This document shows, in pieces, positions 1-9,224 of a stretch of DNA of 64,000 bases (positions within the stretch are counted from its first letter, which is position 1; each line of letters starts with the position of its first letter). The stretch covers positions 1,488,001 through 1,552,000 of the forward strand of contig NC_035793.1 in NCBI RefSeq assembly GCF_001653235.2, in the 5' to 3' direction. The stretch is from Pochonia chlamydosporia 170. Lineage: Eukaryota > Ascomycota > Sordariomycetes > Hypocreales > Clavicipitaceae. The notes under the pieces are model-generated. The model had not been told where the DNA came from and did no database searches. It saw nothing but the letters and a program-made list of their open reading frames with translations. Both the position numbers and the translations under genes were made by a program.

Positions 1-1
1 C

Positions 2-874
2 TTTATATTCCGGCTTCCATTCTTCATCGCCTACGCCGCCAGCTACTTCATGCTGTTCCACCACTTGCCGTTGCCCGTCGTCGCACGCAAGATGGCACTA
101 TGGGGTCTGATGGCTATCCCAGGTATCTGGTGGGTGGACTTACAGCTCGACGGCGTCAAGCGTGGAACTCTGTCGGACCAGCCTCTTCAACGCTTTCCTC
201 ACCCAGGCTCCATCATCGCCGCCAACTTCAGCAGTCCCATCGACGCCGTGTACCTGGCGGCCATCTTCGATCCCATCTTCACCGTATCGTATCCTGGCGA
301 AAGACGAGTTCAGCGTGTTAGTTTGTTCGGCGCTATTATGCAGGCACTAAGTCCGGTCAGGACGACAGCTCCGCCGGATGCGAAATTGGTCGACATCGAA
401 GACTTGTTGGAAGCCTATCCTGACCGTGTGATTGCTGTGTTCCCAGAATGCGGTACTAGCAACGGCAAAGCTATTCTGCCATTCAGTCCCTCGTTGGTGG
501 AGACTCCTTCCGATGTGGCAATGTTCCCCGTGAGCATTCGATATACTCCCTCAGATGTTACGACTCCCGTACCTGGATTATGGCTCGGATTCTTGTGGAA
601 TCTCCTATCACGACCAACCACTTGCATTCGTGTCCGCATTGCAGAGAGTCAAATGAACACTGCTGCTGCCAAGGTCAATGGGGCTCATACGTCCAACGGC
701 TCCAGTGAGCTGAAGTACAGAAAGGAGGGCTCGCCGGATGCTTCGGCCGATGAGCAAAGGGTCTTGGATCGTGTCGGAGAAGCGCTTGCCAGGCTAAGTA
801 GAGTCAAGCGTGTCGGCCTTACGATGAAGGACAAAGCGGCGTTTGTTAATGCCTACAACACTAAGAAGTCATGA
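2..874 (+). CDS. Vps66/Loa1-like lysophosphatidic acid acyltransferase, 5'-truncated by window edge
   Basis: This is the C-terminal part of a membrane acyltransferase of the PlsC superfamily, most like yeast Vps66/Loa1 (lysophosphatidic acid acylation, lipid droplet/ER). The frame is open from base 2, before the first ATG at 50, so the real start lies outside the window. The first residues are hydrophobic (FIFRLPFFIAYAASYF). The substrate-binding blocks are visible: NFSSPIDA at the place of the NHxxxxD motif, and FPECGTSNGKAIL at the place of the FPEGT block. The usual His of the first block is Phe here. From memory this may be normal for Vps66 relatives, but I cannot check. The C-terminus is hydrophilic and ends AYNTKKS. 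Family assignment is fairly safe; exact substrate is inferred. Confidence 0.75.
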   Translation, partial: FIFRLPFFIAYAASYFMLFHHLPLPVVARKMALWGLMAIPGIWWVDLQLDGVKRGTLSDQPLQRFPHPGSIIAANFSSPIDAVYLAAIFDPIFTVSYPGERRVQRVSLFGAIMQALSPVRTTAPPDAKLVDIEDLLEAYPDRVIAVFPECGTSNGKAILPFSPSLVETPSDVAMFPVSIRYTPSDVTTPVPGLWLGFLWNLLSRPTTCIRVRIAESQMNTAAAKVNGAHTSNGSSELKYRKEGSPDASADEQRVLDRVGEALARLSRVKRVGLTMKDKAAFVNAYNTKKS

Positions 875-1270
875 GGTGCATCCCGTGATGATAATTTTGG
901 GCGGATGGAGATTGGGAGATTGATGTGAATAATTTAATGCGTGTTATTCGGTGATTTGGCGTTGCATTGCAAGGAGCATGGGAATGAAAGTTCTCTTCAA
1001 ACTGCGTCTCGTAGGTGTTAAGATATATAAGGGGTACCCCAATTTCACGGTCGCTTAATAATAACCTCATACTGTTCAATTCTTTGTATTACCAAACTTG
1101 ATATCACTTGGACATTGCCCCAATCCTTTTCTGCTAGTTGAACAGTCCCTACATTTTGATACTGCCAGTTCGTGGTGGCAACAAAACCCCCGGAAGCGCC
1201 ATAAATTTCAAAATCCAACATGAAATATGATGTATCGAGCCCGTCAAATCAAATATGGGAGCCAGATATT
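875..1270. other. Intergenic, convergent 3' ends
   Basis: This 396-bp gap lies between two convergent genes and must hold both 3' UTRs and terminators. No ORF of note and no repeat was seen. Confidence 0.6.
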
Positions 1271-3161
1271 TTAGTGGACGGATCCATCCGTGACACAGCC
1301 CTCACTTGCATCGCTAACCAAAGCCGCATACTTCTTCAAGGTACCCTTAGTATACCTAGGAGCAGGAGCCTTCCAAGCCTTTCGTCGAGCTTCCATCTCC
1401 GCCTCAGGGACATTGAGGTCAATGACCTGCTTCTCAGCATCAATGATAATCTCGTCTCCATTCTGAACAAGGGCAATAGGTCCACCGACAATAGCCTCAG
1501 GGACAATGTGGCCAATAATGAAGCCATGCGAACCGCCAGAGTAGCGTCCGTCAGTCAAAAGCGCAACGTCCTTGCCAAGGCCGGCACCCATGATAGCAGA
1601 AGAGGGCTTCAGCATTTCAGGCATTCCCGGACCGCCCTTGGGACCGTCATATCGGATGATGACGACAGACTTTTCGCCCTTCTTGATCTCTCCCCTCTCC
1701 AGACTGGCAATCATGTCGTTTTCTGAGTCGTAGACCTTGGCTTTGCCGGTGAATTGGAGACCCTCCTTTCCGGTGATTTTGCCAACACTGCCGCCAGGGG
1801 CGAGCGATCCTCGAAGAATCTGAATGTGGCCGGTAGCTTTGATGGGATTGCTAAGGGGTCGGATGATCTTCTGGTCTGCTGGGAAGTCGGGGACATTCTC
1901 CAGATTCTGCTTCATGGTCTTACCAGTCACGGTAATGCCGGAGCCATCAAGAAGACCTTCCTTGAGGAGGAACTTGAGCAGACTGGGAGTGCCGCCAATC
2001 TTGTGAACATCCTCCATGACGTATTTGCCAGATGGTCTCAAATCCGCCAACAGAGGGACACGGTTAGAGACATTCTGGAAGTCATCGATGGTCAACTTAA
2101 TGCCAACAGAGTCGGCGATAGCAATAAGATGGAGGACCGCGTTGGTGCTGCCGCCAAGGATGGAAACAACAGTCATGGCGTTCTCAAAAGCCTGTCGGGT
2201 CATGATATCACGAGGTCGGATGTCCTCCTTCAGAATGTTTCTGACGGCCGGTCCAACGCTCTCGCATTCTGCGATTTTGCTGGCATCTTCAGCAGGACTG
2301 CTGCTACTACCTGGGAGAGTGAGACCCATTGTCTCGAGAGCGGTAGCCATGGTATTGGCAGTGTACATGCCGCCACAAGCACCACTGCCAGGGCAGGCGT
2401 GGCGGATAATATCGAAGCGCTGCTCTTCGGTGATCTCGCCAGTGATGTATTGACCATACGCCTGGAAGGCAGACACGATATCAAGAGGTTCGCCAGATTG
2501 GCCGCAACCTGGCTTAATGGTACCACCATAGACCATGATGCTGGGTCTGTTCACACGTCCAAAGGCAATGGCGACACCGGGCATGTTCTTGTCGCAACCA
2601 GGCAAGCTGATATTGGCATCGTACCATTGACCATTCATGACCGTCTCTATACTATCGGCAATGATTTCCCGGCTCTGCAGGGAGTATCGCATGCCAGTAG
2701 TGCCCATGGAAATACCATCACTGACACCAATAGTGTTGAATCGGTAAGGAATAAGGCCAGCCTTCGCGACCGACTCCCGGACAACCTTTGACAGATCCAT
2801 GAGGTGCATGTTGCAAGGATTGCCTTCATACCAGACGGACGAGATGCCGACCTGAGCTTTATTCATATCGTCTTCTGAAAGACCCGTGGCGTACAGCATG
2901 GCTTGTGAGGCGCCTTGTGACTTGGGTTGGGTAATGGCCGATGAGATCTTATTCAGCTTGTCGTCTGCCCGGAGAGACGATGTCGTAGATAGGAACCGGC
3001 TAGATGGTCGCAAGTGTTAGCGACGGTCCGCCATATTGGGTTGGTAGCAGATTGCAGCTTGACACAAATAATTGAACATACCCATGGCTTTTTGAAGGAG
3101 TGAAGCTAGCTTTCGCCAGCGAAGACAGGCCAGCAGGCCGTTGCCGCAAAGCAGACAGCAT
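1271..3161 (-). CDS. ILV3: Dihydroxy-acid dehydratase, mitochondrial (ILV3)
   Basis: Dehydrates 2,3-dihydroxy-isovalerate and 2,3-dihydroxy-3-methylvalerate, the third common step of valine/isoleucine synthesis in the mitochondrial matrix. Exons are complement(1271..2999, 3082..3161), giving 602 aa. The intron has donor GTATGT, branch CTAAC and acceptor TAG. The first exon supplies a mitochondrial presequence ([20 protein letters not shown]) that joins in frame to [10 protein letters not shown]. Family signatures are clear: Cys89 (GNPCNMH), Cys162 (PGCDKN) and Cys235 ([11 protein letters not shown]) match the 2Fe-2S ligands, and [12 protein letters not shown] is the C-terminal signature. An in-frame ATG upstream at 3209 would add 16 residues; the 3161 start gives the better targeting peptide. 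Length is normal. Fungi often carry paralogues, so whether this is the sole housekeeping copy is unknown. Confidence 0.95.
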
Positions 3162-3195
3162 CGTAGCTAGTCCGAGGTTGATGGAGGCGGGCGGA

Positions 3196-3201
3196 TGACT
3201 C
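3196..3201 (+). promoter_or_regulatory. Gcn4/CPC1-type TGACTC element upstream of ILV3
   Basis: TGACTC lies 35 bp upstream of the ILV3 start codon and matches the core of the cross-pathway control site TGA(C/G)TCA at six of seven positions. Amino-acid biosynthetic genes are known targets of this bZIP factor in ascomycetes. The site may fall inside the 5' UTR, so function is inference. Confidence 0.4.
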
Positions 3202-3405
3202 GGTTGCAATTCCGGAAAAGGGCTGAAGATAATTCCTCGTCAATGTATCACACCTCAAACCAATTGTCTATTGCGAAGCAACAGTCACAGCAGCCAATTG
3301 GATGTTGTGGAATTTGGTATGACATGGAACCAAAGAAGAAAACGGAAAAAGGGCCAAATCAGCGGTTTCGGCGCGAGCAAGTTGAAGTCATTTTTATTAG
3401 CTTGT

Positions 3406-3440
3406 CCCTGTGATTGACCCTGTGATTTTTGTCCCTGTGA
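3406..3440. repeat. Three direct copies of CCCTGTGA
   Basis: Copies start at 3406, 3418 and 3433, so the spacing is 12 and 15 bp. They sit about 245-280 bp upstream of the ILV3 start. No known factor site is claimed. Confidence 0.6.
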
Positions 3441-3995
3441 CTTTGGCGGGCCGACGGCGCTGCCATTGGGTCCTTCAGCGTTTCTGGTAAGCTGCAAGGT
3501 TCCCCGTTGGCGAGGGTGGGTTCCACTATAGGTAATTGGAGGAAGATGATTGGACCAGAGCTTGACTTTGTCGTAGCTGGCCCAGCGTCAGCGCCATCCA
3601 GCGAGATGGTGCGACCACTCAAGTCTGACTGAATATCATGGGCTTTGACAAGTCACGTATGAGGCTCACGTAACGGGGATTTGGGTAGGAGTCTGTGTTA
3701 ATCTCCGTCGGTATGAAATGGTATTTCTGGTTTTTGGCTGCGAATCTTCATGAAATTCTCCTTCGTACTCTTACCAGTCAATTTTGTTCCTTCCGCCGAC
3801 ATCGGCGCCAAACTTCACCATTCAGTTCCAAGACGTACATTGCGGCATCATTGATATCAAAAGAGATCTGTTTCTGTTCAGTCATTCGTTTATTCGTGGA
3901 TGGTGTTTCTAGATTACAAAGTCCCAACGCTGGAACGAAAGCCGGGCGAAAGCCAAAGTTCCAAGATGTCATGCTCGGATCACTGCTAGCCCAGG

Positions 3996-4982
3996 TTAGG
4001 CGTCCTTTTTTGTTTCTTCTCCTTCAACTTTCTTGTCCGTTCTCTTGGTCAAGATCTCGTCTATAACTCCCAATTCCAGGGCCTCTTCAACGCTAAGATA
4101 TTTATCCCTCTCCATCATATCATTGATCTCCTCCAACGTGTACTTGTCGCCGCCCTTGGCCTTATTCAAGTGATATTGCATAATCTTGTTAGACTGCTCT
4201 CGAATGCGTTGTATTTGATTCGCGTAGATCAAAATATCTGATGCTTGCCCGCGAGTTCCTCCGAGTGGTTGGTGAATCATGATTGAGCTGTGTGGTAATG
4301 CGAATCGCTTGCCCGCCTCTCCGCCAGCCAGTAGAATTGCTGCCATGGACGCGGCGCCGCCGACGCAGACCGTCGACACGGGCGATTTGATGTATGTCAT
4401 GGTATCGTAGATGGCCATTCCTACGTTACGTGTCAGCATATGTCAACTTGGTAAGCTTGTGGCGATGCTCTACCTGACGTCACCGAGCCTCCTGGTGAGT
4501 TTATATACATCGTAATGGGCTTCTCGGGCGTATCGGACTCGAGCCATAGGAGCTGCGCGACAATTGATGCGGACATGTAATCGTTAATTTCGCCGTTGAG
4601 ACAAACGATCCGTTCCTACGGATGTTAGCTTCCTGGGCATGGTTTGGATCGTCGCGATGTCCGAACCTGCAAGAGCTTCGAGAAGATGTCCCCTGTGACC
4701 AATTAGTATTATGCTGTATGTCACAGTTTGTTTTCGAAATTCTGGGCCAACAAACATGTTTTCCTTCCCGCAGCCTGTTGAGGGAAAGTCAGCTCATCAA
4801 TTCCGAGGTGCTTGTTTGGTCTCGTGGGTGATGCCTACTGAGGTCTCTTCAATGTACGGCATAGGGATGTAGTCCATTGTCGGAGCAGACCCAGCCTTGC
4901 TGGAGAAAGCAAAAGAACGAGAATTATGATGCGATAGTCTCGCGAACCTGTTAAAGGTTGGCAGAGCGCGTGGTCGCATCAT
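3996..4982 (-). CDS. clpP: Mitochondrial ATP-dependent Clp protease proteolytic subunit
   Basis: Serine peptidase forming the barrel of the mitochondrial ClpXP protease. I build five exons: complement(3996..4420, 4474..4615, 4667..4692, 4756..4774, 4839..4982), 251 aa. The fourth interval is a 19-nt microexon needed to give [18 protein letters not shown], which fits the family pattern before the DIFS block. Intron donors are GTAGGC, GTTTGT, GTTCGG and GTAGAG; branch points include TACTAAT and GCTAAC. The triad is visible as Ser135 (GGAASMAA), His160 ([10 protein letters not shown]) and Asp216 (ERDKYLS). The N-terminal ~35 residues are basic and Ser-rich, as expected for mitochondrial import. 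A second ATG at 4979 is equally possible. It is divergent from the gene at 5203 with only 220 bp between them. Confidence 0.93.
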
Positions 4983-5202
4983 GATGGCGTTTGCTGGCCG
5001 ATGGAGGTTGCTGTCGTAGAGCTCGGAGCCGAAGCGTCAGCGGAGGGACAGTGCCTGATAGCTCTATCAGTTAGCTCTCCACCAAAAACCGTCCAACGAG
5101 CAAAACTGTCTAAACTGTCGAGCAATTTCGGCAAGGTCACGACCTCGACTTCACACAACATCAACCAGGAAAAATGAGGAAACCTGGCCAATTCAACTCA
5201 AT
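4983..5202. promoter_or_regulatory. Short bidirectional promoter of clpP and the 5203 gene
   Basis: Only 220 bp separate the two divergent start codons, so both 5' UTRs and core promoters must share this stretch. No TATA box was evident. Co-regulation of two mitochondrial-type genes is inference. Confidence 0.5.
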
Positions 5203-6419
5203 ATGATAACGAGGATACCCTTCCGTCCCAAGCCGCTGCCGGCTATTGATTTGAGCGCCCAGACTCTGAGATGGGCTTCATATGACAGGGCAGCGCTGAC
5301 GAAGGATGCACTGAAAAAGCGAGTCGAATCGGGCTTTGACAACAATGGCGACAGTACTATACACTTGAACACAGACGGTATGACAATATCGACCGCGGCA
5401 GGCGACCTGCCAGTGTCCCCGATCTTCGACCCAGACTGGATGAAGGCGCGGCGACGGCAACGAAAGGACAATCCAAGCAAGCCTATGGGCAGATTTAGGA
5501 AAAAGTTGGCCAACAACCCTTACGGTGCGTCGGCTTTCCCATTCATTACGTGTTCAACGAATCCCATCTAATGGTATCTACAGCCCAAGCGCTTGCGACA
5601 CCCATACGACTGTGCCCCATAACGAGGACCGAGTTACCGCGATACTTCCTCCAAGATTTCGAAATGGTCAAACACCCCGAAGACGGCTCACCATGGTGGG
5701 CTCCAGGCACAGCGTCCTCCGAAAGCCTCAAAGACCATAGGAAGGCACCCAAAGACGGAAATGAAACCACTGACCCTAGGATAGCAGCAGGACAGCCACA
5801 ACCTACTGCCGTTCGTGGTCTACCTTCTTCGCCCACATCGAACACGCGACCGCAACGTGGCCCCTTGATAAGCTACGCATTATCACGAAAATCAATAATT
5901 GATAGCATGGGCCGCGAGGGCCGGGGAGGTGCCGCTATGCTTCTCAAAACTCGGACGGGTATGGCATTGGCAGCCAAGAACAGACGTGCTGTGTGGAGGA
6001 AAGACATGGGAGATCTCCTTTTGGAAATGATGCGACGCCAAGTGGTCGATGCCCTGAAATCCTGGGCGGACATTGAGGCAGAAGAGGACAACAGAATACT
6101 TCAGCCTTGTAAGAACTGGGACGACGTGAAAGACGCCAAGCCTCGAGGATGTGTTCTATGGTTCCCCGATCAAGCGGATGTCGCGAAGCAATTTGCGACG
6201 TTTGATATTGACGGAGCAAAATACGGTAGCAAAGTCATGGTGCACAATTTGCGATGGCTACTTGGGGAGTCTGAGGCTCAGAGACTAAGAGACGCTTCCA
6301 GACTTTTCCATGACAACGAGATCCTGGTCTTGAAGCAGTGGAGGCGCAAGGCGGTGATGGAACTTCACCTTTCGCTATGGCGGTTGCATGGGTATTTGGC
6401 TGAACCGCCGTCTATGTAA
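5203..6419 (+). CDS. Conserved fungal protein, probably mitochondrial, function unknown
   Basis: Two exons, 5203..5524 and 5584..6419, give 385 aa. The intron (GTGCGT...CTACAG) joins NNPY to AQALATPIRLCPITRTELPR. The N-terminus is basic and lacks acidic residues for its first 15 positions (MITRIPFRPKPLPAI), consistent with mitochondrial import. A very basic stretch follows (KARRRQRKDNPSKP, RFRKKLANN). The block after the intron (NPYAQALATPIR, LPRYFLQDF, EDGSPWWAPG) looks strongly conserved, and the C-terminal half is basic and helical. I have an impression of a fungal mitoribosome-associated protein from this composition and the shared promoter with clpP, but I cannot name a family. No enzyme motif is visible. 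Confidence 0.8.
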
Positions 6420-7247
6420 TTATAGGCCATACAATAACGAAGTCAAATGGATTATAGGCCCACCGACTACATTGTGCGCATATATGTATTGCTGTTGGGC
6501 CATCTCCTGACCCTGTGGGAAGGGCCAATGCAGCCAGTCGGAGGTAAGCCTGGTCATTCAAGCGGTTCGCCAGGATATTCGGAGAGGCCCGAATCGACCA
6601 CAATCGGACGTGCGTTGAGCAGGTAACCCTTCGAGGCAGAAGCACCGAGCTTCGCTTGGACGGGCGCTTTGTGTCCCGCTATTCACGGAATTATATATTA
6701 CCTCATATGTTACAGTATTTTAGTCCTGCGTGTTTCATCACAATTGAGGGCATTTTTGAGGGCAATCCTTCCGTCATAGGTCTTAAGTGGTATGCCTTCA
6801 CATGCACTTCAACATCCTTTGAACACGATTCACTGCCCATTCCTCTGCTCTCTATTACCAGCAGGCTGTGCCAGCAGGTAGGGGCAGCTGGACTCGTCTT
6901 TCGTTGAATTGTTCTTCCTTCTCCCTCTTCTTCTTCTTATTATTATTTTCGTCATCATCGCAGGACTGATATTGGGGCCTGCAGACGTTGGGGAGGAAAT
7001 CGCCAGGGACAGTCTAGGTTGTCGCCGAGTTTCGAATATCTCGGATTCGGACACAGAGCATCGAATGCAAGCCAAACTCCGATGCACTCCAGCCCCGACT
7101 CACCGAAGCAAACCAGCTAATCTCTGTGAAAGCGCACTTTCTTGCAACATCGTTTTGACGCATAGTGCGTTAACAGCCCTGTTTGCGAGCAAACCAACCC
7201 GTCAATCATCCCGTGCTGACAAAGGGCAACACCTCCGAATTATCGCG
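6420..7247. other. Intergenic / 5' region of thioesterase gene
   Basis: This 828-bp gap holds the upstream region of the thioesterase gene. The thioesterase frame stays open back to 6909 through a TTG codon with a hydrophobic stretch, but there is no ATG in it before 7248, so I treat it as leader or promoter. Confidence 0.5.
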
Positions 7248-8084
7248 ATGCAGTTGGGCCAAGGTGTCGAGCTGATTCAACAACAAAAGCGGCCATACAA
7301 GGATGGCCAACCAGAGATACCCATATTCCTCATCCACGATGGGGGCGGTACGACCTTTGCATATCACTGCTTGGATGTCCTGAACAGGTTCGTTTATGGC
7401 ATCTCAAACCCGTACTTCTACAACCCGGAGGGGTTTGAGGGCGGCCTCGCAGATCTCGGCGAGCTCTATACCGCGTTGATCCGTAAAGCGGTTACCGCGA
7501 AAGGCTTTCCGACCCGGAGAGCGATTGACGGTCGAATCCAGATCTATTTGGGAGGATGGAGCCTCGGCGGCATGCTCAGCCTGGAGATTGCCAGCCGACT
7601 GATAGACGATGAAGACATCCAAGTTGCTGCCATCGTCATGGCTGACACTGTCTATCCCGGCACATTCAAAGGATACAAGCCCGGTTCAACTGAGCACGTG
7701 TTCGAAGAAGGCCTCACAAGGAGCCAGATGCTGTCGAGGAGATGCATGGCCCAGGCAAGCCGCATGGTTTGCGATTGGGATATGCCTGTCTGGGATGGAG
7801 ACGACAAGGGTCTGCGGCCCAAAATCATTCTGCTACGAGCTAAGCAACCCGTGCCGCCAGAAGCCAATGCTTTTCGGATTCCTGGACTTGATGAACACCG
7901 CATAGATAAGAGGCTGGGGTGGGATGATTACGACAAGAATACGTTTACATACGTGTTTCCTGTTGAGGGTCACCATTTCGACATGTTCGGTTTGACTAGG
8001 ATTGAGGAAACGACAAAGGTGTTAAAACGTGCATTGGAGAAACTGGACAACGAGAGTGCCTCTGAAGGATGGCTACCATGGTAG
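7248..8084 (+). CDS. Stand-alone thioesterase (alpha/beta hydrolase, PKS/NRPS TE type)
   Basis: A 278-aa single-exon hydrolase resembling the thioesterase domain at the end of polyketide and peptide synthases. It likely hydrolyses an acyl thioester; the partner is unknown. The oxyanion strand IPIFLIHDGGGTTFAYHCL (residues 25-43) precedes the nucleophile elbow GGWSLGG with Ser105. The C-terminal GHHFDMF (His242/243) supplies the catalytic His. The start is the first ATG in frame; an upstream 113-codon extension has no ATG. No synthase gene lies in this window, so it is either a trans-acting or housekeeping hydrolase. There is no signal peptide. Confidence 0.82.
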   Translation: MQLGQGVELIQQQKRPYKDGQPEIPIFLIHDGGGTTFAYHCLDVLNRFVYGISNPYFYNPEGFEGGLADLGELYTALIRKAVTAKGFPTRRAIDGRIQIYLGGWSLGGMLSLEIASRLIDDEDIQVAAIVMADTVYPGTFKGYKPGSTEHVFEEGLTRSQMLSRRCMAQASRMVCDWDMPVWDGDDKGLRPKIILLRAKQPVPPEANAFRIPGLDEHRIDKRLGWDDYDKNTFTYVFPVEGHHFDMFGLTRIEETTKVLKRALEKLDNESASEGWLPW

Positions 8085-9224
8085 CATGGTTTGAGTCTAC
8101 TGAGGCTAGAGTGAGTGGTGAGTGATTGGCATAGAGTATTTTGTTTATGAAGGGCCACATGTTGGTATTGTTGTCTGTTGGGGTAGCCACGGACTTGCGG
8201 TCTAAGCATGTGCTGCGACGACATGTTTTACTGGCCATAACGATCTAAAGGATAGACTTGTATGTACTTGACATCTTTACAGTTGATAAGATATTTGCCG
8301 GTGACGTATGTCGGGTCCAATGTGGTCCGTTGCTCCATGCTTTGCTTGTTCATTCTTTCCGCGCAACTTGAAGAGTTTTTTTTTTTTCTCCCTCGCTGTA
8401 TTAGTTTCCATCGGCTGCACGCTGTACCATCAACGAGTCTCATTGACGAATAAGTGTCTATAGAAAAGACGAACCTTGCCTGAGACCCAGTAGAAAGTCT
8501 CCAGTAAATGACGTCGGTCGTGGAGATTGAGTATCACCAGCATCCACACGAAGTATCCACCAGCGTCATTTTGCGTGTGAAGCGACAAGCACCGCTACAC
8601 GATAACGTACCTAGGTACCTTGTTGCTTGGGCACTTGAGCACGCAGAAGGAAGACGCCATGGTGCATTACTCATTTCGTGCGACACGGCTTTTGGTGATT
8701 CCATTGGGTGGTGAGTGTAAATGCCGCCATGACAGGTCAGGTACAACAAGACATTCAGGGACACAAGACGGCAACAAACAAATTTGCCGAGATGAGACTT
8801 GCGCTTTGGCGTTTATCTGCTGGCCAGGGAAGAGTCAAGACCGACCTCGGGATACTTTAAACTCCACTCAATTTTCAGCTGTTGCAGATGTATACATTGA
8901 AATGGAATAAATCGTTAAGACCCGTCATTTTCCCTCCATGTGCATCGATTTGTATCTCTTCGGCAGACCCGCATGAGATTTTTTTGGCGATTCATCCTTG
9001 TCAGATTGATCAGTAACTTACATGTACTAGTCTGGTCCCGTCAAGTTGGTTGCCCCTCCAAGAACATCGAAGACTAAAAACGCCCCGCGATATTTATTAG
9101 CCCAGACATTGGAGCTGCCCCTCGCCGACATTTGGGTTTCGCATCTTTTTTTGGTTTCAAATTTCTGTCCTTTACACGTACACATACACTACTTCTGTTT
9201 GTTTTGTTGGATTAATTGCTCAAG
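8085..9224. other. Intergenic
   Basis: 1.1 kb without a supportable gene. It holds a T13 tract near 8379 and the 12-bp palindrome GTACCTAGGTAC at 8607-8618. The 68-codon ORF at 8508 shows no recognisable motif. Confidence 0.5.
8607..8618. repeat. 12-bp palindrome GTACCTAGGTAC
   Basis: Perfect inverted repeat. The same TACCTAGGTA core occurs again at 47449-47458 within this window. Confidence 0.7.

Larger units (their letters stand above)
3162..3995. other. Intergenic between ILV3 start and clpP 3' end
   Basis: Holds the ILV3 promoter. Three direct copies of CCCTGTGA occur at 3406-3413, 3418-3425 and 3433-3440. Short ORFs in this stretch show no recognisable protein. Confidence 0.5.

Noticed and set aside
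1754..2791. 345-codon plus-strand ORF
   Set aside because: It is antisense to the conserved ILV3 coding sequence; its peptide has no recognisable motif.
6909..7247. N-terminal extension of the thioesterase with a hydrophobic start
   Set aside because: The extension begins at TTG and contains no ATG upstream of 7248; the enzyme domain is complete without it.
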